A stretch of DNA of 64,000 nt, from contig JABBOV010000014.1 in NCBI GenBank assembly GCA_012927625.1, positions 1-64,000 of the forward strand, read 5' to 3'. The position numbers and the translations under genes are program-made. The notes beneath the pieces are model-generated. The model saw only the letters and a list, made by a program, of their open reading frames with translations, did not search any database and had not been told where the DNA came from. Each line of letters opens with the position of its first letter. The stretch's first letter is position 1. Below are positions 7,508-17,117 of the stretch, one piece after another. This DNA comes from Glaciimonas sp. Lineage in GTDB: Bacteria > Pseudomonadota > Gammaproteobacteria > Burkholderiales > Burkholderiaceae_D.

Positions 7508-8830
7508 CTAAGCTCCTTTCCTGGTGCCGGGCTGTGACATCTTCAGGCCGTGCGCCAAGTCTTCCATCAGGTCATCCGCATCTTCCAGTCCGATCGACAA
7601 CCGTATCGTGCCTTCGGTGATACCGGCAGCAGCGAGTTGATCGGCTGGCACCCGGAAGTGCGTGGTCGAAGCCGGGTGGATTACCAGCGATTTGGCGTCG
7701 CCGACATTGGCCAGGTGCGAAAAGATATTCAGTGTCTCGACGAAGCGTTGACCGGCCGCACGGTCGCCCTTGATGCTGAAGGTGAATACCGCGCCAGAGC
7801 CTTTCGGCAGCAGCGTTTTGGCGAGTGTGTAATCGGGATGCGATGCCAGCTCAGGGTAGGAGACCGATTCCACTGCCGGATGCGCGAGCAGGAATTCGAC
7901 CACTTTGCGGGTGTTGGCGACATGCCGATCCATGCGCAAGCCCAGCGTTTCGATCCCCTGCAACACCGCGAACGCATTGTGCGGGCTCATCACCGCGCCG
8001 AAGTCGCGCAGACCTTCGCGCCGCGCCCGCAGCGCAAACGGCGCGACCGTCGATTCTTCGGCAAACACCATGCCGTGGAAGCCGTCATACGGTTCGCATA
8101 ATTCCGCGAAGTTGCCGGTCTTGTCATAGGCTTGCTGCCAGTCGAAGGTGCCGCCATCGACTAGCAAACCGCCGATTGCGGTGCCGTGGCCGCACAGGAA
8201 CTTGGTGGCAGAATGAAACAGCAGGTCAGCGCCAAAGTCGAACGGGCGCAGCAGATACGGCGTGGTAAAAGTCGAATCGACCATTAGCGGCAAGTAATGT
8301 TCATGCGCGATTTCCGCAACTTTGGGAATGTTCAGTACCTCCAGCCCTGGATTGCCCAAGGTTTCGGCAAACAGCACCTTGGTGTTGGGGCGGATCGCGG
8401 AGCGCCATGCATCAAGGTCGCGCGGATCGACGAAAGTGGTCTCGATGCCGAAGCGTTTGAGCGTGTAGGCCAGCAGATTCTGAGAGCCGCCGTACAACGC
8501 ACGCGAGGCGACGATATGCGCACCAGCACCGGCAATCGTCACCAGGCCCAGGTGCAGTGCAGCCTGGCCGCTGGCCACCGCGATTCCGGCTATGCCGCCT
8601 TCGAGCGCGGCGATGCGCTCTTCCAGCACTGCATTGGTCGGATTCGAAATGCGCGAATAGACGTGGCCGGCGCGCTCCATATTGAACAGCGATGCGGCGT
8701 GGTCGGAACTCTTGAAAACGAAGGACGACGTGAAATGGATCGGCGTCGCCCGTGCGCCGGTAGCCGGGTCTGGCGCGGCACCGGCGTGCAGCGAAAGGGT
8801 GTCGAATTTGAGGTAATGTGGGCCGCTCAT
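7508..8830 (-). CDS. metY: O-acetylhomoserine aminocarboxypropyltransferase (sulfhydrylase)
   Basis: A 440-residue Cys/Met-metabolism PLP enzyme. It shows LSLHAGAAPDPATGARATPI at the start, the YSRISNPTNAVLEERIAALE segment, the PLP lysine in FHSATKFLCGHGTAIGG, and the C-terminal SIGLEDADDLMEDLAHGL. The length and the long insertion around residue 230-260 fit MetY, which makes homocysteine from O-acetylhomoserine and sulfide, rather than MetB/MetZ. It is the first gene of a two-gene unit with the hydrolase. Confidence 0.88.
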   Translation of the reverse strand: MSGPHYLKFDTLSLHAGAAPDPATGARATPIHFTSSFVFKSSDHAASLFNMERAGHVYSRISNPTNAVLEERIAALEGGIAGIAVASGQAALHLGLVTIAGAGAHIVASRALYGGSQNLLAYTLKRFGIETTFVDPRDLDAWRSAIRPNTKVLFAETLGNPGLEVLNIPKVAEIAHEHYLPLMVDSTFTTPYLLRPFDFGADLLFHSATKFLCGHGTAIGGLLVDGGTFDWQQAYDKTGNFAELCEPYDGFHGMVFAEESTVAPFALRARREGLRDFGAVMSPHNAFAVLQGIETLGLRMDRHVANTRKVVEFLLAHPAVESVSYPELASHPDYTLAKTLLPKGSGAVFTFSIKGDRAAGQRFVETLNIFSHLANVGDAKSLVIHPASTTHFRVPADQLAAAGITEGTIRLSIGLEDADDLMEDLAHGLKMSQPGTRKGA

Positions 8831-9008
8831 GCTGGGTTAAGTCTCCGTTATTGGGTTCTGGCGATACAGCGAAAAGTTTAGCATCTGTCTTTCGGGTGCG
8901 GCTATGCGCAGCAACTATCTAAACAGATTGTATTGATTCTCAGGCTGGATTTTTCACTGTGCTTGCGCTACAGTCATAGCACAATTAACAATCACGCAAA
9001 GAAGAATC

Positions 9009-9455
9009 ATGAAAGTCTCAGAAATTCTAACCGTCAAAGGCAATATCCTCTACACAGTCACGCCTGATACCCCGATGCTTGACGCTATCAACACGATGGC
9101 GGAAAAGGATATAGGTTCGTTAGTCGTGATGGAGTATGGCGATCTGGTCGGCATGCTGACTTTCCGCGAAGTACTTAAGACGGTGCATGAGAACAACGGC
9201 AACTTGGGCAGCGATAGCGTGCGCAAGCACATGGATGACCATCCACTGACGGTGACACCAGATACCGACATCAATGAAGTGCGCCGCGTGATGCTGGAAA
9301 AACATACCCGCTATCTGCCGGTGATCGATGCCAAAATCCTGCTGGGTGTAATTTCGTTCTATGACGTGGCCAAATCTGTGCTCGAAGCGCAAAGTTTCGA
9401 GAACAAGATGCTCAAGGCTTACATTCGAGACTGGCCGGATGAGGCTAAAGCATAA
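9009..9455 (+). CDS. CBS-domain pair protein
   Basis: The 148-residue protein consists of two CBS domains (about residues 10-65 and 75-130), with DIGSLVVMEYGDLVGMLTFRE and TRYLPVIDAKILLGVISFYD as the typical repeat cores. CBS pairs bind adenosyl nucleotides and act as energy sensors; no fused effector domain is present. It is a single-gene unit followed by a clear terminator. Confidence 0.88.
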   Translation: MKVSEILTVKGNILYTVTPDTPMLDAINTMAEKDIGSLVVMEYGDLVGMLTFREVLKTVHENNGNLGSDSVRKHMDDHPLTVTPDTDINEVRRVMLEKHTRYLPVIDAKILLGVISFYDVAKSVLEAQSFENKMLKAYIRDWPDEAKA

Positions 9456-9495
9456 AGAGATCGTAACTGTCTTGCCGTTAGCGGCTTGATGCACG

Positions 9496-9532
9496 AGCCG
9501 CCAACGGTGACACTGCCGTGCGCGGCTTTTTT
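9496..9532 (+). terminator. Rho-independent terminator after the CBS gene
   Basis: Outer stem AGCCGC (9496-9501) / GCGGCT (9522-9527), extended by a nearly perfect inner stem, followed by TTTTTT. It lies 40 bases after the CBS stop codon. Confidence 0.75.
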
Positions 9533-9572
9533 AGTTTTAACGGCCATCTTCACAACAACAAAAGGACACATC

Positions 9573-10577
9573 ATGCATATTGCTGTCATCGGCGCCGGAT
9601 TATCCGGCTTGACCTGCGCACGCCAATTACAAATTCAGGGGCATAGCGTGACTGTGTATGAAAAGAGCCGCGAGGTGAGTGGCCGCATGAGCACGCGCCA
9701 GACCGAGTTCGGCGGCTTTGATTATGGCGCGCAGTATTTTACCGCTAGCTCGGCGGCTTTTCGCAAGCAGATTTCCGCTTGGAAAAAGGCAGAATTGATC
9801 ATGGACTGGAATCCGCATCTGGTCCGACTGGAACAGGGTACGCCGGATGTCCATAAGCCGGCCGGGCGCTCCCAAAAACGTTTTATTGCCATTCCAGACA
9901 TGAGTAGCCTGTGCAAATATCTGGCGCAAGGGCTGGATATTCGCACTGAGCAGGTGGTGCGGCGCATTGAACCGCTCGGCCAGCAATGGCTGCTTTCGGT
10001 CGGTTCAAACAGCGTCGCAATCGATGCCAGCGCCGGCCCTTTCGATGCAGTGCTGCTGGCGGTTCCGGCCGATCAGGCGGTGCCGCTGCTAACGGTGGCG
10101 CCAGCCTTGGCGAAGCAGGCGGCAAAAGCGAGACTGTCTCCATGCTGGGCCTTGTTGTTGAGCTTTCCAGTGCCGTTGGAACTTGGTTACGACGGCGCTT
10201 GGGTGAGCGGTTCGCGCCTGTCCTGGATTATTCGCGATAATGCCAAGCCGGAACATCGCGATGGCGAACGCTGGGTGGCGCACGCCTCTGTCGACTGGAG
10301 TATCGAACATCTGGAAGACGACGAGGAGCGTGCCAAGGAGAAGTTGCTAAAGGCCTTTCACGAGGCGACCGGTTCGCAGGTGCAACCGGTCCATGCCACC
10401 GCGCACCGCTGGCGATACGCTCAGGCGCTCGCACCGCTGGCAGAGGATTGCCTGTGGCGTCCAAAACTGCACATCGGTGCCTGTGGCGACTGGTTCGCGG
10501 CTGGGCTGGAAGGCAGCGGGCGGGTTGAGAATGCTTATTTGAGTGGCTTGGCGCTGGCCGCGGCAGTGGGTTCTTGA
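9573..10577 (+). CDS. FAD/NAD(P)-binding amine-oxidase-like oxidoreductase
   Basis: The 334-residue protein opens with the dinucleotide-binding fold MHIAVIGAGLSGLTCARQL and VYEKSREVSGRMSTRQ, the signature of the renalase-like/amine-oxidase FAD group, and ends with the FAD-contacting region LHIGACGDWFAAGLEGSGRVENAY. I use ATG 9573 because AAAGGA lies about six bases upstream and the Rossmann motif begins there; the frame is open further upstream to 9486. The substrate is unknown. Confidence 0.85.
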   Translation: MHIAVIGAGLSGLTCARQLQIQGHSVTVYEKSREVSGRMSTRQTEFGGFDYGAQYFTASSAAFRKQISAWKKAELIMDWNPHLVRLEQGTPDVHKPAGRSQKRFIAIPDMSSLCKYLAQGLDIRTEQVVRRIEPLGQQWLLSVGSNSVAIDASAGPFDAVLLAVPADQAVPLLTVAPALAKQAAKARLSPCWALLLSFPVPLELGYDGAWVSGSRLSWIIRDNAKPEHRDGERWVAHASVDWSIEHLEDDEERAKEKLLKAFHEATGSQVQPVHATAHRWRYAQALAPLAEDCLWRPKLHIGACGDWFAAGLEGSGRVENAYLSGLALAAAVGS

Positions 10578-11006
10578 TTGGGTTTTTTATGTGCTTCCGG
10601 TTCTTGATCAAGCGGTGCCGGGGTACTGTAGTGCTGGCGCAACTCGCGCTTGAGCAGCTTGCCTGAAGCAGTGCGCGGCATCGATTCTACAAAGAACACC
10701 CGCTTGGGCACCTTGAAAGGGGCGATGTGCGCTCTCGCAGCCGGCCGCATGGGAAAAAGCCAGAATATCAAGCGTGTTGCCGCCGTGCAGGGTGCCAATC
10801 CATTCGCATGGCAACTGCGGGCCAAGGTATTCGATATGCTTGGCAATGGCCAGATTGTGGAAGAGGGCGCAAGCGGCCGATTGTTCCACGATGTAGTGCA
10901 GTTCGCCTTCGGCCCGAGCACAGTTGATCGGTACGTGGGTCAGACCGGAGCAAACGCAGCTAGGCAGGGCGTCGCCGATGGCCTGGTGGATTTCGGTCTG
11001 GCTCAT
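10535..11006 (-). pseudogene. Remnant of an acyl-CoA ligase (AMP-binding enzyme)
   Basis: From ATG 11006 (GGAGA seven bases upstream) one frame reads LTHVPINCARAEGELHYIVEQ and SAACALFH, an N-terminal piece of a fatty acyl-CoA ligase. Near 10740 the homology moves to another frame, which reads RAHIAPFKVPKRVFFVESMP and RTASGKLLKRELRQHY, the C-terminal AMP-binding_C domain, ending at 10535. About 350-400 residues of the normal protein, including the ATP-binding core, are missing, so it cannot work. The tail overlaps the end of the convergent FAD oxidoreductase gene. Upstream (11050-11130) GFGRGIGRALTLKLAHE may be a further scrap of another gene. Confidence 0.65.
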
Positions 11007-11244
11007 GATTTGTCTCCGGGAGTTGTTGAAGTCGGGTGTCAGTTGCGCATCGTATCTTGCGTCAGATACGCCGCTGGTAACTTCGTGTGCCAACTTGAGG
11101 GTCAAGGCCCGGCCGATGCCGCGACCAAAGCCGGAACGAGTGCGACCTGCTATCCAGTTTTTCGCGCATTGCATATCTGCAGAGGATTGATGCTTGATGT
11201 GGCGAGGCGATAACTGCGCGACTTTTGATATTAGCGGTATGACC

Positions 11245-12432
11245 TTAGTCCAGGCGCTCGATGATGGTGGCGGTTGCCATGCCGTGGCCGATGCACATGA
11301 CTTGAAGGCCGAACTGGCCGCCGCGCTGTTCGAGGCCGCATAGCATCTTGGCCATCAGACCGGCACCACTGCCGCCCAGCGGATGGCCGTGAGCAATAGC
11401 GCCGCCCCACGGGTTGAGCTTGTCCATGTCAGGCTGGAATTCACGCGCCCAGCACAGGGCAACAGTGGCGAACGCTTCATTAAGCTCGATCCAGTCGAGA
11501 TCGGCAATCGCCAGTCCGGCACGTTCGAGCGCCATGCGGGTGGCGGGAATAACGCCGGTGAGTTGCATCACTGGGTCGGAGCCGACGACGACACGAGCCC
11601 TAAAACGGGCTTTCGGCCGGATGCCGCGCTGTTCGGCGGCAGCGCGGCGACCGACAACTACAGCACCCGCGCCGTCGGCCATCTGGCTGGCGTTGGCGGC
11701 TGTCACGACACCGCTTTCCGGCGCACGGAAAACCGGCAGCATGGCCGTCATTTTTTGCTGGTCGGTGCTGGCACGCACGCCTTCGTCGTAATCGAGCATG
11801 AACGCAGTGCCGTCCTTGTCGAGCCCAGGAACCGGAACGATTTCCTGATGCCAGTTAGCCAGTCGGGCGGCATGGGCGCGACGATGGCTTTCCCGCGCGA
11901 AACTGTCGAGTTCGCTGCGCGATAGTTTCCAGTGGTCGGCAATCAGCTCTGCGCTTTCGACTTGATGCGGAATCGCGTAGCGCGAGGTAAGGCCAGGGTG
12001 CAGATTGTCGAAGCCGCGGAAATCGCCCTTGCCCAGCGTCAGATCGAGAAACATCGGTACCCGGCTCATGCTCTCGACGCCGCAGCCAATGGCAAAATCG
12101 AGATCGCCGGCCGCGACCGCTTGCGCTGCCGCATGCACCGCATATTGGCTGGAACCGCACATGCGGTTGAGGCTGACGCCCGGTACTTCCTGCGGCAGGC
12201 CAGCGAGGAGGACTGCCTGGCGGGCGATGTTGGCGCCCTGTTCTCCGGCTTGGCTGACGCAGCCGGCAATGACGTCGCCGACGGCTGCGCCGGGCAGCCT
12301 GGCACGCTGGAGCGCGGCGCTGATGATACCGGCCAGCAGTTGGTCCGGCCGCGTTTCGCGCAGGGCGCCGCCACGACGGCCGAATGGGGTGCGCACGGCG
12401 GCGAGGATGACGGGTTCGTTGTTGTTCTGCAT
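11245..12432 (-). CDS. Acetyl-CoA acetyltransferase-type thiolase
   Basis: A 395-residue thiolase. The active-site Cys lies in SLNRMCGSSQYAVHAAAQAV, with ELNEAFA, NPWGGAIAHGHPLGGSGA (catalytic His) and the second catalytic Cys in QVMCIGHGMATATIIE. It condenses or cleaves acyl-CoA in fatty acid or ketone metabolism; chain-length preference cannot be read. It stands near the decayed acyl-CoA ligase on the same strand, suggesting a former degradation cluster. Confidence 0.9.
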   Translation of the reverse strand: MQNNNEPVILAAVRTPFGRRGGALRETRPDQLLAGIISAALQRARLPGAAVGDVIAGCVSQAGEQGANIARQAVLLAGLPQEVPGVSLNRMCGSSQYAVHAAAQAVAAGDLDFAIGCGVESMSRVPMFLDLTLGKGDFRGFDNLHPGLTSRYAIPHQVESAELIADHWKLSRSELDSFARESHRRAHAARLANWHQEIVPVPGLDKDGTAFMLDYDEGVRASTDQQKMTAMLPVFRAPESGVVTAANASQMADGAGAVVVGRRAAAEQRGIRPKARFRARVVVGSDPVMQLTGVIPATRMALERAGLAIADLDWIELNEAFATVALCWAREFQPDMDKLNPWGGAIAHGHPLGGSGAGLMAKMLCGLEQRGGQFGLQVMCIGHGMATATIIERLD

Positions 12433-12588
12433 ACTGTTCTCCTGGTTAAGCCCGGGCTATTTTTGCGATCACAAACCCCATTGGCAAACATGGTCGCATT
12501 GCACAAACGATTGGTAAATAGTGCTCCTGAAGGCGATAGCCGGCCACAGCGAGCTGGGGCGTCAGGGTGTTGCTCTGTTGTTCTGTTG

Positions 12589-12804
12589 TTAACGATTGAG
12601 GGTAATTGCTAAGTCCTGCACGTTGTCCCACGCCAAGTTTGGCGCCATGTTCTCATTCCGCAAAAATCGATTGATGGCATCGTGGCTCATATCGTCTATG
12701 TGGTCTGCAAAATTCGATAACTTGTGGTTAATCGTACTCACCAACAAATACTGGCGGTAATCGAGTCGGATCGGGCATTTTGGGACGACCATAACTGTAC
12801 GCAA
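12589..12804 (-). pseudogene. Transposase N-terminal fragment (IS4/IS701-like)
   Basis: About 60 residues (LDYRQYLLVSTINHKLSNFA, DDMSHDAINRFLRNENMAP, LAWDNVQ) resemble the N-terminus of DDE transposases of the IS4/IS701 type, where a short SHDxxNRxLR segment is conserved. The catalytic part is missing, so this is a relic. Family assignment is tentative. Confidence 0.5.
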
Positions 12805-12906
12805 TCGCTCTCGTTTTTTAGGTCATTATATTTTGTTACATTTTGATGATGTTTTATTATTTAATGTAATATTTAGCGAATATTAAATCTGTGCTTTGGA
12901 GGCCTT

Positions 12907-13590
12907 ATGAATATCTTGATGGTGTTGACGTCGCATGACCAGCTTGGCGATACCGGCCGGAAAACCGGTTTCTGGCTAGAAGAGTTTGCCGCGCCTTATT
13001 ACGTTTTCAAGGATGCCGGTGCGAATATCACCCTGGCTTCACCGAAAGGCGGACAACCGCCGCTAGATCCGAAAAGCGACGCGGACGAATCTCAGACGGA
13101 TGCGACGCGCCGCTTCAAGCAGGATGCTGCGGCGCAGGCTGCATTGGCTGATACGATCGAACTTTCCACCTTGTCTCCTGATAATTTCGATGCGTTGTTT
13201 TATCCTGGTGGACACGGGCCATTGTGGGATCTGGCTGAGAATGCGGATTCGGTCGCGTTGATCGAAACCATGTTTGCCTTGGGCAAGCCGGTTGCTGCGG
13301 TTTGCCATGCACCAAGCGTATTTCGCCATACCAAGGCGCAAGATTCCCTGCCTTTGCTCAACGGAATCGCCGTAACCGGTTTTTCCAATACGGAAGAAGA
13401 GGCGGTGCAGTTGACGGATATCGTGCCGTTCCTGTTAGAAGACGAGTTGCGCAAGTGTGGTGCGAAGTATTCCAAAGGCCCGGATTGGCTGCCGTATGTG
13501 GTGGTGGACGACAACCTGATTACCGGGCAGAACCCGGCTTCGTCGGAAGCAGCGGCAGTCGCGGTTTTGAAGCAATTGCAAAAGACTTGA
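12907..13590 (+). CDS. DJ-1/PfpI family (Hsp31/glyoxalase III-like) protein
   Basis: A 227-residue class I glutamine amidotransferase-like protein: MNILMVLTSHDQLGDTGRKT, ALFYPGGHGPLWDLAE, and the nucleophile elbow PVAAVCHAPSVF with the catalytic cysteine. This subgroup includes YajL/HchA-like chaperones and glutathione-independent glyoxalases. A GGAGG lies a few bases before the ATG. It is a single gene. Confidence 0.87.
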   Translation: MNILMVLTSHDQLGDTGRKTGFWLEEFAAPYYVFKDAGANITLASPKGGQPPLDPKSDADESQTDATRRFKQDAAAQAALADTIELSTLSPDNFDALFYPGGHGPLWDLAENADSVALIETMFALGKPVAAVCHAPSVFRHTKAQDSLPLLNGIAVTGFSNTEEEAVQLTDIVPFLLEDELRKCGAKYSKGPDWLPYVVVDDNLITGQNPASSEAAAVAVLKQLQKT

Positions 13591-13654
13591 AGTAGTTTGC
13601 GCAGGAATGGCTGCCCACGCTGCAACGACGCGTGGGCGAATTTCCATATTTATT

Positions 13655-13717
13655 GGAGTATATTTTATAAAGCCAATAAATATATGCGGAAAGTGCTATA
13701 AAAATAGTGATACACCC
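13655..13717 (+). repeat. Dispersed AT-rich repeat, copy A
   Basis: Starts GGAGTATATTTTATAAAG, has the core TATATGCGGAAAGTGCTATA at 13681-13700 and ends GATACACCC. The core matches copy B (24889-24950) at 18 of 20 bases and at the same offset (26) from the left end. A perfect 11-bp inverted repeat (ATATTTATTGG / CCAATAAATAT) surrounds and overlaps its left part. Confidence 0.7.
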
Positions 13718-13787
13718 TATTGTTTATGGAATGTACTGGGTTAGCCATGATAGCTGTCATGGCTTTCGCGGACAGGCCTGACATCCG

Positions 13788-14492
13788 TTATCTTTTCTGA
13801 TATTGCGTCTTCCCGAATAAGGCTTCTTTTGCCTTGTCGTCGACCAAAGGTTTGCGCAAATCGGCCAGTACTTGTACCCCACGCTGAACCGCCGGACGGG
13901 CGCTGATTTCGTCAAACCATCGTTTTGCATGGGGGTAATCGGCCCAGTCTATGCCTTGATTGTTCCATGATCTGGCCCAGGGGAAAGTGGCGATGTCGGC
14001 AATCGTGTACTGGTCGCCGGTCAGATAGGCGGTTTTGGCGAGTTGCGAGTCGAGCACGCCATACAAGCGTTTGGCTTCGTTGGTGTAGCGCTCGATTGCG
14101 TATTTGATCTGGGTTGGCGCATAGATGCGAAAGTGGTGCGCCTGTCCCAGCATGGGGCCGAATCCGCCGACCTGAAACATCAGCCATTGCATGGTGTTGA
14201 ATTTTTCCCGATCATTATTGCCGAGAAATTGGTCGTATTTGCTGGCCAGATACAGCAATATCGCACCCGACTCAAACAGTGAAATCGGCTGTCCGTCAGG
14301 GCCATCTGCATCGACGATAGCCGGAATTTTATTGTTGGGCGAAATTGCCAGGAAATCCGGCTTGAATTGGTCGCCGTTACCGATGTCGACCGGATGCACA
14401 CGCCATTCCTGACCCAGCCGCAGGCCGCATTCTTCGAGCATGATATGGACTTTATGGCCGTTAGGAGTGGGCCAGCTATAAACGTCAATCAT
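13788..14492 (-). CDS. Glutathione S-transferase (YghU/GstB-like)
   Basis: From ATG 14492 the product is 234 residues: the thioredoxin-fold N-domain (MIDVYSWPTPNGHKVHIMLE, NNKIPAIVDADG, SLFESGAILLYLASKY) and an all-helical C-domain with TGDQYTIADIATFPWARSW. The NGHK and long linker pattern fit the nu-class YghU/YfcG-type enzymes with disulfide reductase activity. The frame runs open 83 codons upstream, but the domain starts at 14492, with GGAAA just before it. Confidence 0.88.
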   Translation of the reverse strand: MIDVYSWPTPNGHKVHIMLEECGLRLGQEWRVHPVDIGNGDQFKPDFLAISPNNKIPAIVDADGPDGQPISLFESGAILLYLASKYDQFLGNNDREKFNTMQWLMFQVGGFGPMLGQAHHFRIYAPTQIKYAIERYTNEAKRLYGVLDSQLAKTAYLTGDQYTIADIATFPWARSWNNQGIDWADYPHAKRWFDEISARPAVQRGVQVLADLRKPLVDDKAKEALFGKTQYQKR

Positions 14493-14646
14493 GGAGTTTC
14501 CTTTTTTTTGGTAGGTTGGCCGGTCGGTGCTGCGTCGTCGAGGCGCATGGCAGCGGCTTTGGAAATGAATACGCGACGAATAGTTTAGTCTATCCGTCGC
14601 GTGGTTGCAGCCGTGCTTGCTGCGTTCCCTGCCTACCTTGAGTCGA

Positions 14647-15909
14647 TCAGGCAGGCTTGGCGGGAGCTTTGATTGGGTTGTCTGCCGGCAGCATATGCTT
14701 TGCCAGTTCGAGCTTGGCGATTGCGTTACGGTGCACTTCATCCGGGCCGTCGGCCAGGCGCAAGGTGCGGTTGCCGGCCCACATGTACGCTAGTGGGAAG
14801 TCATCCGAAACTCCGGCCGCGCCATGCGCCTGGATCGCCCAGTCGAGGACTTGTTGGGCAACATTGGGAGCCAGCACCTTGATCATCGCGATTTCTGCCT
14901 GGGCGTGCTTGTTGCCAACGGTATCCATCATGTAGGCAGCTTTCAGGGTCAGCAGACGCGCCGAATCGATCTGGATGCGCGCCTCAGCGATGCGTTCGCG
15001 CCATACGCCTTGTTCCGACAGGCGGCGACCGAAGGCTACGCGCTCGTTAAGGCGTTTGCACATCAGACCCAGTGCACGCTCCGCTACGCCGATGGCGCGC
15101 ATGCAGTGGTGGATGCGCCCGGGGCCCAGACGGCCTTGGGCGATTTCGAAGCCGCGTCCTTCACCGAGCAGGATGCTGGAAGCAGGCACCCGCGCGTTTT
15201 CGAACAGAATTTCACAGTGGCCGTGCGGTGCATCGTCATAACCGAACACCGGCAACGGACGTTTGATGGTAACTCCCTTGGTATCGGCCGGCACCAGGAT
15301 CATCGATTGCTGCACATGGCGCGGCGCATCGAAATCGGTTTTACCCATTACGATGAAAAGCTGGCAGCGTGGATCGCCGGCGCCGGAAGCCCACCACTTG
15401 CGACCGTTGATTACATAATCGTCGCCGTCGCGCACGATGCGGGTTTCAATATTGGTAGCATCGCTGGAGGCGACGGCCGGTTCAGTCATGGCAAAGGCGG
15501 AGCGGATTTCGCCCCGCAGCAGCGGCTCCAGCCAGCGGGTCTTTTGTTCTTCCGAGCCGTAGCGTTCGATGGTTTCCATGTTGCCGGTGTCGGGGGCGTT
15601 GCAATTGAATACTTCCGGTGCCCAGCCGACCCGGCCCATGATTTCGCACAAAGGGGCGTAGTCCAGATTGGACAAGCCTTCCGGTGCGCGACTGGACTTC
15701 GGCAGGAACAAATTCCACAGGCCCAGTGCGCGCGCCTTCGGTTTCATTTCTTCAATGATGCGGGTCGGAATCCAGCGGTTTCCCTGTTCCTTGCCGTTAC
15801 GATAGACTTCATCTTTGTAGCTGTTTTCGTTCGGATAGATGTGTTCATCCATGAATTTCAGGAGTTTATCCTGCAACGACTTGCACCGATCTGAATATGC
15901 GAAATCCAT
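14647..15909 (-). CDS. Acyl-CoA dehydrogenase (ACAD10/11-like)
   Basis: A 420-residue FAD acyl-CoA dehydrogenase: [18 protein letters not shown] for FAD/substrate binding, [16 protein letters not shown], the [20 protein letters not shown] helix and the C-terminal [18 protein letters not shown] plus [18 protein letters not shown]. It lies directly downstream of an aminoglycoside-phosphotransferase-like gene (21-bp gap); this pairing mirrors the fused human ACAD10/11, which handle 4-hydroxy or long branched acyl-CoAs. Confidence 0.9.
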   Translation of the reverse strand: MDFAYSDRCKSLQDKLLKFMDEHIYPNENSYKDEVYRNGKEQGNRWIPTRIIEEMKPKARALGLWNLFLPKSSRAPEGLSNLDYAPLCEIMGRVGWAPEVFNCNAPDTGNMETIERYGSEEQKTRWLEPLLRGEIRSAFAMTEPAVASSDATNIETRIVRDGDDYVINGRKWWASGAGDPRCQLFIVMGKTDFDAPRHVQQSMILVPADTKGVTIKRPLPVFGYDDAPHGHCEILFENARVPASSILLGEGRGFEIAQGRLGPGRIHHCMRAIGVAERALGLMCKRLNERVAFGRRLSEQGVWRERIAEARIQIDSARLLTLKAAYMMDTVGNKHAQAEIAMIKVLAPNVAQQVLDWAIQAHGAAGVSDDFPLAYMWAGNRTLRLADGPDEVHRNAIAKLELAKHMLPADNPIKAPAKPA

Positions 15910-15930
15910 TATTTCTCCTCGTTGAAAAAT

Positions 15931-17007
15931 TTAGTCATGCCCATTTTGAGTCATTCCAGAGGCATGACGCCAGCCCATTTCCGCCAGCGGTCTGGCGGCT
16001 TTGCCTGCCTTTAATGCCTGCTCGCTGGCAGCAGTGCCATCCACCACGCGTTTCATGATGCCCTGCAAAATGCCGGCCAGGCGGAACATGTTGTAAGCGA
16101 GGTAGAAACTGATATCTTCCTTGCGGATCGTCTTGCCGGTGCGCGCGCAATATTGGGCGATGTAGTCGTCTTCCGATGGAATGCCGAGCGACTTGTGATC
16201 CAGGCCGCCAATGCCGCGGAACTGGCCCGGTGCGATATGCCAGCTCATCAAATTGTAGGAAAAATCCGCCAGCGGGTGGCCGAGTGTCGATAATTCCCAA
16301 TCCAGCAGCGCCAGGATGCGCGGCTCAGTCGGATGGAAAATCATGTTGTCCATACGGTAATCGCCATGCACGATACTGGTGTCGTCGCCGGCCGGGATGT
16401 TATTCGGCAGCCAGGCAATCAGATGATCCATGGCGTCAATTTTTTCAGTTTCCGAGGCCCGGTATTGCTTGGTCCAGCGGTCGATCTGGCGCGCGAAGTA
16501 ATTGCCCGGTTTGCCATAGTCGGCCAGGCCGATGGCGGCATAATCGATGCAGTGCAACTGCGCGATCACACGATTCATTTCGTCATAGATGGCGCTGCGT
16601 TCGGCCTGGTCCATGCCGGGTAGCGACTGATCCCATAGAATCCGGCCATCGACAAACTCCATGATGTAAAAAGAGCGGCCGATGACGGCTTCGTCGATGC
16701 ATAGTGCATACTGTTGCGCCGCCGGAAAACCGGCTTTGTGCAAGGCATCCATGACACGGAATTCGCGTTCTATTGCGTGCGCCGACGGTAGCAACTTGGC
16801 CGCTGGGCCGGGTTTGGTGCGTAGCACGTAACGCTGGCCGCCGGCTGTGAGCTTGAAGGTCGGATTCGATTGGCCGCCCTTGAATTGCTCCACCGCCAGT
16901 GAGCCGGAAAATCCTGCGACGTGCTGCCGCATGTAATCAGCCAAGGCGTCGCTATCGAATTTTTGCCGCTCGCTGACCGGCATGGTTCCCATGAATTCTT
17001 CGAACAT
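15931..17007 (-). CDS. APH-family phosphotransferase (ACAD10-associated type)
   Basis: A 358-residue kinase-like protein. Motifs are GGQSNPTFKLTAGGQRYVLR, the catalytic loop SIVHGDYRMDNMIFHP (Asp, Asn) and ILALLDWELSTLGHPLADFS (metal-binding Asp). The family phosphorylates hydroxyacyl-CoA in the human ACAD10/11 system; here it is a separate gene upstream of the dehydrogenase, so the two probably act in one pathway. Start could be ATG 17007 or an internal Met a few residues later. Confidence 0.85.
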   Translation of the reverse strand: MFEEFMGTMPVSERQKFDSDALADYMRQHVAGFSGSLAVEQFKGGQSNPTFKLTAGGQRYVLRTKPGPAAKLLPSAHAIEREFRVMDALHKAGFPAAQQYALCIDEAVIGRSFYIMEFVDGRILWDQSLPGMDQAERSAIYDEMNRVIAQLHCIDYAAIGLADYGKPGNYFARQIDRWTKQYRASETEKIDAMDHLIAWLPNNIPAGDDTSIVHGDYRMDNMIFHPTEPRILALLDWELSTLGHPLADFSYNLMSWHIAPGQFRGIGGLDHKSLGIPSEDDYIAQYCARTGKTIRKEDISFYLAYNMFRLAGILQGIMKRVVDGTAASEQALKAGKAARPLAEMGWRHASGMTQNGHD

Positions 17008-17117
17008 CGTGTCTCCTGCTGTAGTTGGCGGGAATGGTTGAAAACCGATTCTAACCGATAAAATTGTACGACCGTACTATTTTAAGTGGTTTTGCATGTC
17101 ACCAAATATACATACTG

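Noticed and set aside
11050-11130. GFGRGIGRALTLKLAHE as the start of a short-chain dehydrogenase
   Set aside because: Only about 17 residues resemble the glycine-rich loop and nothing else of the fold follows.
14824-15894. A 356-codon plus-strand open frame antisense to the acyl-CoA dehydrogenase
   Set aside because: The minus-strand frame is a clear full-length acyl-CoA dehydrogenase; the antisense frame resembles no family and is an effect of codon bias in GC-rich DNA. The same applies to the long frames at 33442-34356 and 11932-12612.
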